Assembly: GCA_015039465.1 (NCBI GenBank)
Contig: MU130374.1
Location: forward strand, 39,557 to 103,556
Reading direction: 5' to 3'
DNA from: Phlegmacium glaucopus
Lineage: Eukaryota; Basidiomycota; Agaricomycetes; Agaricales; Cortinariaceae
DNA: 64,000 nucleotides
Under the pieces are notes generated by a model. That model saw only the letters and a program-made list of their open reading frames with translations. It was not told the DNA's origin and did no database searches. Positions 10,291 to 21,561 of this stretch are shown here, piece by piece (position 1 is the stretch's first letter; every line of letters begins with the position of its first letter). The position numbers and the translations under genes are program-made.

Positions 10291-10981
10291 ATGCTGCCAG
10301 TAACGAATTCCCCCTTTTTAATTCCCGCCCCCTTTGCTCGTTCTTCTGACAATGCTAATTCGCGTTTTTCAGCCCCTATCGATGTTACCTCTTCGTCCTC
10401 ATCCTCGAGACTTCTTAGATATCGCCCTGACCTTACCCCTTCAGTTTCTGAGTTACGCCCACACTGCCCAGCCCGTGATCGTCTTCACCTCTGGAAGCCA
10501 TTATTTTCTCGATCCACACTCATAGACGGTCATTCACTAGAAATAACCGAAGCCGACTTAGACCGCGTCATAACAGTCATCAATACTTCATGGCAGCCCA
10601 GCACCCGGGAAACTTACGGTGCTGGTCTCCTTGTTTTCCATGTCTTTTGTGATCTGCGGAGTATTCCAGAGACTCAACGTTGTCCCGCTCTTCCCTTACT
10701 TATGTTGACCTTCGTTTCTAGTTGCGCCGGTTCTTATTCTGGAAAGACTCTCACAAACTATTTTTACGCTATCCGAGCGTGGCATGTGTTGCATGGTGCT
10801 CCATGGTTGATGAATCCAGCCGAAATGAAAGCGGCCCTTGACGGGGCTACCCTCCTGGCCCCGCCTGCATCAAAGAGGCCTAAACGAGTCCCGTTCACAC
10901 TCGAAATCATCGTCTCAATCATATCGCATCTCGACTCCACCAAACCTTTGGATGCAGCAGTCCATGCTTGTCTCACCACGA
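10291..10981 (+). pseudogene. Tyrosine recombinase, copy 1, 3' truncated
   Basis: It starts at the ATG just after the RT stop and matches the first ~230 residues of the intact copy at 13346. At 10981 identity stops within LDAAVHACLTT and unrelated sequence follows. The catalytic part (AARLGE, HGIRIG, GRWSS) is therefore missing. Confidence 0.85.
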
Positions 10982-11315
10982 TGACGCAATTAGGCAAACT
11001 CTTTAAGTGACGCTCACTCTCCCGCGTCTGGGACCCCCACGGAGGTGCTTTTCTCTCGGAACAGTTCTCCACCCAACAACTGGTCCTTTACCAAGCTGTC
11101 TCGTTGAACACCTAACCTTCCCGGTAGAACACGCCTGGTCATTTGCAGGAGGGGCAGTCCTCTCCAGAACCAGGCTCCTTCCCGCTTCTGCCATTGAGCC
11201 TTCGGTACGGATAGAACCAGTAAGGATTATAGCCTTCCAAACTGTACTACCCGACCCAACTTCCGAAAATCGCTACCATGACACTTAAGCGGTTCAGCTC
11301 GCCGACTTATCTTGC
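10982..11315. other. Unrelated sequence between the two retroelement copies
   Basis: About 334 bp with no match elsewhere in the window and no recognisable gene. It begins at the breakpoint in copy 1 and ends at the 25-nt A-tract. Confidence 0.6.
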
Positions 11316-11340
11316 AAAAAAAAAAAAAAAAAAAAAAAAA
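11316..11340. other. 25-nt A-tract at a repeat junction
   Basis: A run of 25 A sits immediately before copy 2 of the retroelement, which begins in the middle of the RT gene, at the equivalent of position 9016. See the related tracts at 5527 and 28217. Confidence 0.9.
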
Positions 11341-13338
11341 TTAGGTTCAGTGGAATTGGCCCATTGGCGAAATGGGTCGACGACCATGTATTCTTCCGGA
11401 TCCTTATCAGGTACCTTGATGAATACAACCGCCAGTGTCTCGCATGGCATGCTGTCCTCTCAGCTCGAGGTCAACAACGCGATGGAGGTCGTCTATGGTA
11501 CGGCGGCAGTCTTTTCCCAGATGGCACGCGCGATGAGCATGTCGAAGATTGTCAATTCCCTTGCATTGACTTGTCCAAAAGCTCTCCTCGTTCCATCGAA
11601 GACCAACAGTATTCATACAACTTCGATGATATCGACCGCGTTGATAGGACCCAGGAGACGTCTAGGGATGTAAACGCACCATTTTCGCGGTTTCACAACC
11701 TTTGCAGTATACTCGCGGATGCTCACATATCATTGCGGATACTTGCAGATCATTGCAGGTCATCGCAGATCATTGCAGATCATTGCAGGTCATCGCACAT
11801 ACTCGCACATACTCGCAGCTCATCGCAGAACACTTGCAGATCATCGCAGACACTTGCAGTCATCACCAATATTCGCATTATCATTCGCAGTTGCCAGCTG
11901 TTCTTGCAATCATTAAACACGACTCAAACAATCACTCAGGTGACTGTATTACTCATCACCTTTATTTTTATCTTGTCCCCTTTATTTGGCTCTTATCTCC
12001 TATGTTTCATTACCAATTTACCGGATCCATGTGACTCCACTTTAACCCACATTTTACATTCTTGTTTCACCTTTCCGCACTTAGCTATTGCTAGTTACTA
12101 TATTATTAGCAGTAGCAAGTAGGGTAACAAGGGAGAGGGGAGAGACGAAATTACCACACTTTTGATCCCACCTTTGGAACGTCGTGCTAAGCTACTCTTG
12201 CACTCCTTAAAAATCATCCTGCAGGCTTCGCTTTTTCTGTGCATCATCTCGCACTTTAAAGCGAACCTTCGCACCTCATAAAACCTCACTATCACCTACT
12301 GAAGAGAACTACATCAACCCCACGAACTACGTACTACTTGCGGTCTGTCCCCACCGCAGGTACATCAGCGTTTCCGGCCCTCTTGGAATTCCTTGGGAGT
12401 TATCCAAAGACGCCCCTTTTTCCTCATCTACTTCATACATCGCCTTCTGCTGGGACCTGGAAACACTCACAGTCTCGCTTGGTATCGAAAAGAGGAAGAA
12501 ATATCTTGCTGGCATCGAAGAATGGTTACTTCGGTCATCACATGTCCTCAATGATGTTCAGACATTATATGGAAGACTGCTACATGCTTCTCTCGTCGTC
12601 CCAGCAGGACGCGCTTATCTCACCGGTTTGGAATCCATGCTCGGTCTATGTAACGACCGTCCTTTCGTTCCATACTCACCAGTCAGGGGCATCGCTGACG
12701 AGCTCGCTTGGTGGTCTTCAAGGCTTTCCCAACCTGTCGTCTCCAGACCGATCCCCCAGCCAGTTACCCCCGTCGACATCGAGGCCTTCTCAGATGCAAG
12801 TTCTGGCATCGGCATTGCCATTGTCATCCAAGGAAGATGGAGGGCTTGGCGCCTCATCCCGGGCTGGCAAACCCTTGACGGCTCTCGAGATATCGGCTGG
12901 GCCGAAGCGGTCGGTTTTGAACTTCTCATCAGGACCATTGCTCGGTTTATTGGTGCTAGCGGACACTTTAGGGCATACGGCGACAACAATGGGGTCGTCG
13001 AGGGGTGGCGAAATAATAGAAGCAAAAGCAAATCTATCAATGGAGTCTTCCATCGCATCCACTCATTCCTCGAAGGCTTTGGATATGCTTTCTCTATTCA
13101 CACAGACTACGTACCCAGTAAGTCCAACCCAGCAGATCCTCCTTCCAGAGGTATCTATCCCCCAACCGAGTTGCTCCTACCCGAGATCTCTCTCCCATCT
13201 GATCTCCACAGGTTCATTATTGACTCTACCTACCCCTACAGTCCTACAGAACTCCGTCTCTTCTGTGAGGGCCGTTACCCGCCCGCCGTCGCACAACGCA
13301 TTGTCAACTCTTTCAGGGATACTGATTCCCACAGCTAG
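11341..13338 (+). pseudogene. RT-RNase H of DIRS-type element, copy 2, truncated and split
   Basis: Positions 11341-11641 match 9016-9316 and positions 12368-13338 match 9313-10283, with only scattered substitutions. The copy lacks everything upstream of motif C (KWVDDHVFF) and is interrupted between 11641 and 12368 by a solo LTR. The RNase H part (12628 onward) is still open. Confidence 0.9.
11642..12367. mobile_element. Solo LTR (726 bp) inserted in the RT gene
   Basis: The empty site is known exactly from copy 1 (CCGCGTTTCC at 9311-9320). In copy 2 the word GCGT is repeated on both sides (11638-11641 and 12368-12371). The inserted segment starts TGATAGGACC and ends GGTACATCA, so it has TG...CA ends with a 4-bp inverted TGAT/ATCA. 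It has no internal coding region. This is the signature of a solo LTR with a 4-bp target-site duplication. It carries an internal array of GCAGATCATT-like ~10-bp repeats (11715-11880). The parent LTR element is not in the window. Confidence 0.85.
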
Positions 13339-13345
13339 CCGACTT

Positions 13346-14602
13346 ATGCTGCCAGTAACGAATTCCCCCTTTTTAATTCCCGCCCCCTTTGCTCGTTCTT
13401 CTGACAATGCTAATTCGCGTTTTTCAGCCCCTATCGATGTTACCTCTTCGTCCTCATCCTCGAGACTTCTTAGATATCGCCCTGACCTTACCCCTTCAGT
13501 TTCTGAGTTACGCCCACACTGCCCAGCCCGTGATCGTCTTCACCTCTGGAAGCCATTATTTTCTCGATCCACACTCATAGACGGTCATTCGCTAGAAATA
13601 ACCGAAGCCGACTTAGACCGCGTCATAACAGTCATCAATACTTCATGGCAGCCCAGCACCCGGGAAACTTACGGTGCTGGTCTCCTTGTTTTCCATGTCT
13701 TTTGTGATCTGCGGAGTATTCCAGAGACTCAACGTTGTCCTGCTCTTCCCTTACTTATGTTGACCTTCGTTTCTAGTTGCGCCGGTTCTTATTCTGGAAA
13801 GACTCTCACGAACTATTTTTACGCTATCCGAGCGTGGCATGTGTTGCATGGTGCTCCATGGTTGATGAATCCAGCCGAAATGAAAGCGGCCCTTGACGGG
13901 GCTACCCTCCTGGCCCCGCCTGCATCAAAGAGGCCTAAACGAGTCCCGTTCACACTCGAAATCATCGTCTCAATCATATCGCATCTCGACTCCACCAAAC
14001 CTTTGGATGCAGCAGTCCATGCTTGTCTCACCACGACGTTCTATTCAGCCGCTCGACTCGGCGAATTCACAGTACCATCGCTAAAAGCCTTCAACCCAGC
14101 CCATCATGTCAAACCTTCCGATATTAGGAATGACCAAGATAGGCATGGCTTCCGAGTTACCGTCTTCGCCCTTCCTCGGACCAAGACCTCTCCTGACGGG
14201 GAGGACGTTTACTGGTCCGCACAAGATGGACCTTCCAATCCACAAGTTGCTCTGTCGAACCATTTCCTGGTCAACAACCCACCTCTTGACAAGGCTCTCT
14301 TTTCGTGGAGGCACCCCCAGGGTCTGCGCCCTCTCACCCGCAGTGAATTTCTCAAACGGATTAACGCAGTAGCAGCTGAGTTGGGCATCGAGTCCCTCAA
14401 AGGTCATGGCATTCGAATTGGTGCGACGCTAGAGTACCTTTTACGAGGCATCCCTTTCGACATGGTCAAGTCCATTGGCAGATGGTCGAGCGAGGCCTTT
14501 TTGCTTTACCTGCGCCAACACGCGGTCATTATTGCTCCTTATATCCAAGGTACTCCAGTTATGGAAGCCTTTACTCGCTACACGATGCCCCCTCCTCGTT
14601 AA
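13346..14602 (+). CDS. Tyrosine recombinase of DIRS-type retroelement
   Basis: A 418-residue ORF starts 8 bp after the RT/RNase H stop. The N-terminal core-binding part contains ETYGAGLLVFHVFCD and LTNYFYAIRAWHVLHG. The catalytic domain shows YSAARLGEF (first Arg), HGIRIGATLEYLLRG (H-x-x-R) and GRWSSEAFLLYLRQHA (Trp and the nucleophilic Tyr), so the R-HxxR-Y set is present. Such recombinases insert a circular DNA copy of DIRS/Ngaro-class retroelements without a target duplication. The upstream RT of this copy is broken, so the enzyme could act only in trans. It appears intact. Confidence 0.9.
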   Translation: MLPVTNSPFLIPAPFARSSDNANSRFSAPIDVTSSSSSSRLLRYRPDLTPSVSELRPHCPARDRLHLWKPLFSRSTLIDGHSLEITEADLDRVITVINTSWQPSTRETYGAGLLVFHVFCDLRSIPETQRCPALPLLMLTFVSSCAGSYSGKTLTNYFYAIRAWHVLHGAPWLMNPAEMKAALDGATLLAPPASKRPKRVPFTLEIIVSIISHLDSTKPLDAAVHACLTTTFYSAARLGEFTVPSLKAFNPAHHVKPSDIRNDQDRHGFRVTVFALPRTKTSPDGEDVYWSAQDGPSNPQVALSNHFLVNNPPLDKALFSWRHPQGLRPLTRSEFLKRINAVAAELGIESLKGHGIRIGATLEYLLRGIPFDMVKSIGRWSSEAFLLYLRQHAVIIAPYIQGTPVMEAFTRYTMPPPR

Positions 14603-14881
14603 TCATCTCGTGGTGAGTCTCTCCTTCAGCCCATTTCCTAGATTAGGGGTGTCTAAGACTTCGCTTGTCGCGTCTCTGGGCTCCTTATACCTGGGAATCA
14701 CAGCTCATCTTAGATTGTCTTTTTTCATAGGTCCGGGCCCTTGTTTCAGTCGAAAAACCCTTCGGGTTTTTGCCCCAACATAAACACACTCTCGTCAATT
14801 TACATAATCATTTAATCTACCCTCATTGATCTCGTAGATCAATTTTCTCCTTTAAAATAACACACCCTTCGCTCGCATAGA
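14603..14881. other. 3' region of the tyrosine-recombinase element
   Basis: Non-coding, pyrimidine-rich sequence after the recombinase stop. It contains the hairpin at 14753-14771 and ends at the second 254-bp repeat. The element's terminal repeat probably lies here but cannot be delimited from one copy. Confidence 0.5.
14753..14771 (+). terminator. Perfect 8-bp hairpin, possible 3' end signal
   Basis: AAAAACCC and GGGTTTTT flank the loop TTC, 150 bp downstream of the recombinase stop. A role in RNA 3'-end formation or in reverse-transcription priming of the element is inference. The stem itself is plain in the sequence. Confidence 0.4.
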
Positions 14882-15135
14882 GAAAGGTTTAGGGCTGGGC
14901 TGTTGAACTTGAAAGAAATAAGAAGAAAAAAATGAAGCTTACATAAACTGGATATGGTGTGTATATAAGTCTACAGCTACAAAGTATTATGTAGTCCAGT
15001 GTAGTCCCCTGTTATCACTACAGAGCAACACTAGCTGTCTATATAGTACTAGACAACGCTCCCACACTATGGGATGCTATAGGCTTAGCCTATTTATTAT
15101 GGCATGTTATGATTAAAAATCAGAGTTTGCTGATG
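14882..15135 (+). repeat. 254-bp interspersed repeat, copy 2
   Basis: Direct repeat of 2616-2869. It abuts the inverted Copia-type LTR at 15136 with no spacer. Confidence 0.85.
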
Positions 15136-15399
15136 AAGAATGATTTATTCGTTTTGATACTACTCGAGTACATATACTACTGGGTTTTATCAGTAAAGTA
15201 TGACTATGGCTTTTTAATGTCTGTAAAAGGTTGCGTGTAATTAAAGAAGTAAGCAATTTAAGCAGATAAAGAAATCGGGAAAGATGAGCGCCAAGCGCGC
15301 CATGTGCTTTTCATCAAGCCTAGGAGGCCTTGGAACGAATTGTTCCTCGGCTCCTGTCTTAACCTCGGAACCGGTGCGTCGGTTCCAATCACTCCAACA
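15136..15399 (-). repeat. Diverged solo LTR related to the Copia LTR at 6465
   Basis: Read on the minus strand from 15399 it starts TGTTGGAGTGATTGGAACC and follows the 6465-6742 LTR (GAACCGACGC..GGTTCCGAGG, GGCGCGCTTGGCGC, TAGTATAT) with many substitutions. It lacks about the last 15 bp, which are replaced by the 254-bp repeat. It is older than the LTR at 6465. Confidence 0.75.
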
Positions 15400-15639
15400 G
15401 TAAAGAAAGTAAAGAAAACGTCTCTCGATCTCAACTCGACATTCCTTCTTTTCGGCTTTCTTCTTAGTAGGCTCAGCTACGCTAACAATGCACCGGTCGA
15501 GACCAGTCAAGCGAAGGAAAGTCGGCACAGTCAGTTTTATGGTCTATGCGCGTAGTTGAGGCGCCTCTCGTAGCTATGGAACTACTGGATTTATATTAAA
15601 TGGGCACTTGGTAAAGGTAGTCATTTAATATGGTGTAAC

Positions 15640-15830
15640 TTACGGACTGAAATTCATATGTCCGAGCTCAGGTGCGATGTACCCCTCTGTTCTCACACGA
15701 CCCTGTAGCAGTTGCATTGCATTCCTTACCCGGACAGCCTATGATGCAAGAGCTCTTGATGGAGTTGGCTGAAGTGGCAGATCTCGCTGCACGAATAGCA
15801 ATGGTGGTGGAATATATTGATGAACTATCT
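15640..15830 (-). pseudogene. Protein kinase C-lobe relic beside NLR copy A
   Basis: On the minus strand around 15650-15705 one frame reads VRTEGYIAPELGHMNFSP, which resembles the activation-segment end (G-T-x-G-Y-x-A-P-E) of protein kinases, followed by a stop. The neighbouring sequence matches the relic downstream of NLR copy B (22951-23245). The kinase fragment was therefore duplicated together with the NLR. Only a short relic survives. Confidence 0.45.
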
Positions 15831-16072
15831 AAATGAACACAGTACAACTTGTTCTTTCTTCACTAATCTCGGTGCTGATAATAGCTGGTTGATGTATGTA
15901 GTTGATGTAAACAACAGGGAAATCACTTCCATTCCTTTGAATGTGTTATATCATACCAGTGTTATTGCGCTTAACTGTTGAGCTGACAATGCAATGTAGT
16001 TGATGATATAAGATAATAATATCTGATCATGCTAACATCTACGGAGCAAACAAAGCTTCCTCCTTGACCGAA

Positions 16073-19000
16073 TTAATCCTCCCCGCTGCCTGCAATGAGG
16101 CCTTCTAACCATGAACGTAACTCTCCCTTTGGATCAAAGCTATATCTCTAGCAAAACAATAAGAGTAGAACAAGAGGTATGACTTTTAACACGAACCTCG
16201 AGATAGCCCATCGCACCGGAACAAAATCCTGTTGGTGGGGTCCATTTAGGCTTGGTCCTCGGAGATAGGTAGTGAAGCGTCCAAAGCCCGACCAAAATCT
16301 TCTTACTAGGATACGCATGCGAGAACCAGCAGGCGAAGTACGTTGGTATCCAGCGAGAATGTGGATGGAGGTTGGAATGAAAATATGTCGCATAGGTGAT
16401 CAAGTATAATTCCACAAAATTTGTATAGCACCTATCCCGTATATTGGGAGGGGAATAGTATGTTGCTTTCTCCAGGGCTTCAGTGATTTCGAAACTTCCA
16501 TCAACATGATTCCCCCACCCTTGCCCGAACTTGTCTTGTGTGACGGCCTCCGAAGGTAGGATATTGTATGGGGGGATGGTATTCTTTAAGAAGCGATTTT
16601 CTTCCTGTGTGTATCGAGGTGGAAATTCTATGGATGATAACTGCATTTGTTCGAACTCAAGGTCTCGAGATAGGTACGGCTGGTAAAATGCTGGGATAAC
16701 CCTGACTTCATATATCTGGGCCATGGTTTGAAGCATTTTTTCTACAAGACCATAGTTCTTGTCTGCGAGTAATGGCGGAAGTGTACTTTGATTCTATAAC
16801 AAATTCAATATGCAAAAAGACGAGGAACTAGTATGTCGCTTGCCAATTGTCTATGCATCCATTTGATGACCTCTATTTCTAGACCGAGACGATCATCACC
16901 TGGGAATTTCGACTCTGTCCACTCATTGCTTTCGCATAGGCGATTAATAAATAGTCGCATATTGTGACCATCGTCCTCATCCTCGGCAAATTTAATGTCT
17001 GAGATATCGGGGTTTATCAAGAATGATCTAAAAAATTGGGACTGATATGTTCGCAGACTTCGAAATCAAATTTAGTGTAGAAATGAGTTGGCATTGCAGG
17101 TTTATATAGACATAAGACTTACTCGCAACAATGAAAGGTCAATGACCATGCCTTTTCATTGTCAATCAATGCAAGTGATTTCCGACTGAGGCGAATACAT
17201 CGTTTACGATATTTAACATGAAATATTCCTCCACGTGATGCACTAGACAGAAATCCGCGCAGGCCACCGATGCCATAAGATGCCGAACAAGTAGTACGTA
17301 ACGCATAGTACACGGAAATCAAGGCTGAATGTTCTATCAGCCATTTCTTCGTGAATTTCTTACCAACCTCAAGCGAAACGGACACGTCGTCCAGAGTTAG
17401 ACGATGTTCAGCGGTGATGAAATATGGAACATTATTAGGTAGCAGAAAGCTGCTGGTGGGCAATATTTGTCGGAAACACTCGTCTTGAACAGCCTGAATT
17501 TCCTCTAGAGTATCATCGAGTGTACGTGTCATAAAAGCGTTGTTTTCATTTGTCTTAAAGAATAGTCAACTAAGAGAAATGCGAGACTCCATTAATTCTC
17601 ACCACGACAGAACGCCATACGACCAGTCCAGTCCAAGCGTAATACATGCAGCGAAGTAGAAGTTTGGGCTGTATTCCATTTTTGTCACAATCCCATTGGT
17701 GGATTGCAGATCTCAATTCCTCGACGCGGTGCATAACCACAGCATGACTTGCATACTTAGCTTCACCATGAATCAGGTCCCTCCACATATCGTCATAGAC
17801 AGTTAACAACCCCCAACTACACAGAAATCAGTCAACAAAATATACATAAAGACGTGAAGTTACCGGTCATCATGAATGCCCATCAAGCTGCCAACGATCA
17901 TATCATGTCCTTGGTTAAAGAGTTCATCCCTCGACGCTTGAAAGTCGACGAAAAAAGGGCCTGATCTATTCCTATCTAGAAGATATTCTTTGAACGAGAG
18001 ATGGCAGAAACACAGGCGTGTTCCAGGACGACCGAAAACTGCTTCCAGATCATCATCCTGATCCACAACGTCTCGTCTTCTCCATTCAATCAAGGAGCTG
18101 AGTGCACGAAGTATGAGGTTTAATTCGCCGCGGTGTTCCACGTCAAGGAATTTCTCAATTGCGATTGGGTTTGAGGTGGCGATGATGCCTGCCAGAACAC
18201 GAAGTAAGATTCCTGGCCTTGGATAAACAGACAATATCTTGGTATAGAGTTGATCTACGTCAGAGAATGCAGATGCTCGCATGGGACCAGGTGTGCAAAT
18301 GATATCAAGTTGAGTTTGCGGGTTGCAAAGTTCGGCGCCAATGAATTTCAAGACGGTAGATGCGTACACAAACTGTCCCGATGCATCATGTACAAGACGA
18401 TTGATTATTTTCGTTGGAGGCCATGGTTTCTCGATGTTTGCCATAACGTCCCAGTTTTTGTCGAGAATTTCAGCAAAGCCGTCTTCAAAATATTTCCTGA
18501 TGTCTTGAGAAGTTTGGCGGGAGTCGCTTAGTTCCAGTCGCTGCGTGATATCTGAGAGCGGTTGCCGACTGAACTTGTCGCGAATACAATGTTCTGGACG
18601 GCTGGCAATCAGAAAACGAAGGGGGATGCGAAATACAGTCCGTGCTCTGCCAATGAGATCCAAAATGGCCCGCTGCATGTCAGAGCCATCACATTCATCC
18701 AATCCGTCAATTATGATCGTAGGAGTGTGGGTTGGAGGGCACGGACAACGAGTAAAGGGTTCAACGATGAGTGATTTGAACTGCGTGTCGATCGACTTTG
18801 TAGGTAGAGTGAGATCGGACGACATGGCATCGCTCACAGGCCTGCGCATACCCGCTACATGCATGGCAATCTGATAGGCCAAGGTGGAGAATAGAAAACT
18901 GCAATTACCCCGCCCAGGTACGCCTGACGCAAAGAAAAAGCTCCCCGCATAACGGTCCTTGTACAACTCACGAAGGAGCTCCGCAATCGTCTGCATAATG

Positions 19001-19337
19001 GCGGATTTTCCTGCTCCTGCGGGACCATACAGCCATAGCGCATCATCTGAAGGGTTCGGATCGTTGATCCACTCGAGTATTGTCTTGACGATTTCTTCTC
19101 GAGTTCCAGGATGACATCTTCCAGCTGGATACCTTTCTCCAGAATCGTAAATCGCTCCGTGGGAGATCGCCTGACTCAAGGCGAGAAGACCTATTGAGGA
19201 AATGGTTGGTAGCAAGTTTCTGGGAAACAGACCAACTCACCTGATTCCTGAGGATGTATTTCATTATAGCTTCCATGAACCTCTGTAAATATCCCACCGT
19301 GGATTGCCAAGGTATTGACTGAACCGAATGAGACCAT
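16073..19337 (-). CDS. NACHT-domain NLR-like protein, copy A
   Basis: Seven exons can be joined in phase: 19337-19241, 19190-17864, 17816-17603, 17553-17123, 17027-16829, 16793-16191 and 16147-16073. They give 981 residues. The N-terminus is only ~40 residues (IHGGIFTEVHGSYNEIHPQ) before the NACHT entry GERYPAGRCHPGTREEI. The P-loop is GPAGAGKS and Walker B is TIIIDGLDECDG; LIASRP (sensor) and CHLSFKEYLLD follow. After NACHT and its winged-helix part there are about 500 residues of unknown fold, without WD40, ankyrin or TPR repeats. NACHT proteins of this type act as inducible oligomerising switches in fungal self/non-self recognition and cell death; that is known for relatives, not for this gene. 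Intron 5 is only 35 nt. A diverged copy lies at 23401-32110. Confidence 0.8.
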
Positions 19338-19794
19338 TCTTTGTCTCCCTGTCGGAGGCAGCTTGACAGTAAAGTGGATTGAGAACTAGATTCGTTGGGA
19401 GACTGTTTAGAGGCGGTAAAAGGTATGGTCCTGTCGTACTTTTCCTCACACTCACAGAGGCGGTGCTTAAGCAGTGTACATACTAGGGTTGCGGGCGTTG
19501 CGGGCCGATGCTTTGCAGGCAATACGAGTCTTACCGCTGTGTTGACCCAAACCTTGGGTGGTGTGAGTCCTTTCCTCATTTCGGACCGCTTTGAACTCTC
19601 TTTCGCGGGGCGACAGCAGCGTACCGTATGAAAACTTTACCGTATTAAAACTTGGTAGCATTTGAATGTCACGTCGAAGGTCTGAACCTCCTGTTTAGTT
19701 TTGCCACTGGTCAGACATTGTTGCGAAAACATATAGGCACCGAAAGGAAATTACTCCATATTTTAGACTGTGCTTAGGCTGTGTATGGAATATA
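19338..19794. other. Intergenic, upstream of NLR copy A
   Basis: Probable promoter of the minus-strand NLR and 3' flank of the kinase-like pseudogene. No clear TATA box or other signal was identified. Confidence 0.4.
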
Positions 19795-21109
19795 CTATTT
19801 GATCAGCACTGGCTCGATGAGGAGCAATTCCGGCGTCACAGAATTAACGATCTTTCTAAGGTTTTCCAGAGCTTCCATTGCATTCATTCGGTGGCCGGCG
19901 TCAGGATGAATCATATCCACCAGGATTTGATCAATTCCAGAAATTGTACTCTGAAGAGAGTGAAATAAGGAGAGAAATACGTAAGAATTCTCATAGAAAG
20001 GGATAATAGGCGATGATTGCTCACCTTGAAACCTTCAAAACTCTTTCCCATTTGCCAGGCCTTCCCAGAAGCGAACTCGGGTGCGTGAGGGCGGGCATAC
20101 GTTTCAAGTTCTGTGAAAAACCCTCCAAGGGGATAACCTGTCATTATGCATTCATCGACGGGGCATTCTGGTGAGGATTGTATCGCGACTTCGAAATCGA
20201 TGAGGTATACTCGAGGACGTGAAGGAGAGATTTTCATTGTCGCTAAGGACTCGGGATGCCATTGAATAACGAAATTGTCACGGAAGGCATCCTGCTACGT
20301 CCGGGGAGGGAAGGAGTCGAGTATGGAACACATATTAACATCAGAAGCACAATGAGAACAATCACGCGATGTGCAATTTTCAAATCATGGATAAAGGAAA
20401 GGACCTATACATAGGTTACAATAAAGAAAATTAATTGTTAAAAACCTGCAGATAACTTGGAGAGCGCGATACTTACCTCCAACATTTGCATCAGCATCTC
20501 AATAATATCGCCAACGGAGTTCTTAGGCCAGTAGTCAAATGCGTATTCCACAGTTCCACCCACTTTAGGGAAAATATGCCGAAAGTAATGTCCTCCCACT
20601 CGAACCCGGCCAACATCGGGAGGGCATGGTTATTACTCCATAGGCTATCCTTTCCTGTCGCGATCCTGCGGAGGATTTTGAGATGATCATGGCCTTCATT
20701 ACCAATAAAAATGACACGGACGATGTCATTGTGTCCCTCACGTGTTCGAGCGGCTCGCTGATGGGGATTCTGAGAGCAGCACGTTAGAGGGTGGCAAATA
20801 GACACAAGTTCGTGTCACTCACCCCATAATCGAATCGACGAAACCTTCTTACAGTTCCTGGACTATTAATTGCGTCACCCTTAAAAGGCGTAGCATAACC
20901 AAATCCACTCGAAATGGGCAAGGAGTCTTCATCACCAGGATGAACAAGAATGGCATTGAAGGCATTCCGCCACAGAGTATATCTGCGTCATGGAATACTT
21001 CAGCTAAATCAGTCCAAATCTGCCATTCTTCCTCCCAAGTATTTCCAGGTATTCTCCAAGTGTCGAGATTATTTGGAAGCTGTAATTCATAGAGTTCAAG
21101 GGATTTCAA
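19795..21109 (-). pseudogene. Fungal protein-kinase-like gene, frameshifted
   Basis: On the minus strand, exons with GT-AG introns read, in order: ELQLPNNLDTWRIPG, AFNAILVHPGDED, ARTREGHNDIVRVI, GLSFIHDLKIAHR, DAFRDNFVIQWHPES and PRVYLIDFEVAI. The last three form the catalytic loop (HRD..N) and the metal-binding segment, with DFE in place of DFG. The C-lobe ends with IHPDAGHRMNAMEALENL and a stop at 19795. A one-base shift is needed near 20972 and another near 20575 in a T/C run, so it is probably a pseudogene. The family is expanded in mushroom genomes, often without experimental function. Its position between two NLR copies, each followed by another kinase relic, suggests NLR/kinase co-expansion. 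Confidence 0.65.
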
Positions 21110-21291
21110 TTACCTACAGACGAAAATGAATCGCACTTTCCGTCGAATACTTTTTAGAAGGAGGATGGATTTCCCAGAGAGCGTAGGATGCAACCACAGC
21201 TATTGTGGATAAGGTTGCAGCATAGTTACACAGAAATGAGTAATATCAGAATCTCGAGGGTTACGTTGAACAAAGCTGAGGAAAGTTCATA

Positions 21292-21561
21292 CACTGCTGG
21301 CACCCAACTATATATTGCTTAGGTAAATGATTGGAAAATTTATTGATCATTGTTTAAATTTTTGAAATGTCCCCTGTTACTGTAAATAATTTGAAAATGT
21401 GTGACAACTTCTAAATAAGTTAATTTCAATTAACTTATTTAGAAGTTGGTGACTATTTACAAATTATTTACAGTAACAGAGGACATTTCAAAAATTTAAA
21501 CAATGATCAATAAATTTTCCAATCATTTACCTAAGCAATATATAGTTGGGTGCCAGCAGTG
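21292..21561. mobile_element. 270-bp MITE with long TIRs (CACTG...CAGTG)
   Basis: The left half (CACTGCTGGCACCCAACTAT onward) is repeated as its reverse complement at the right end, giving arms of about 125 bp with few mismatches. ATA occurs on both sides (21289-21291 and 21562-21564), a 3-bp target duplication. CACTG ends with a 3-bp duplication fit a CACTA/EnSpm-type non-autonomous element. It has no coding capacity. It lies just upstream of the kinase-like pseudogene. Confidence 0.85.
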
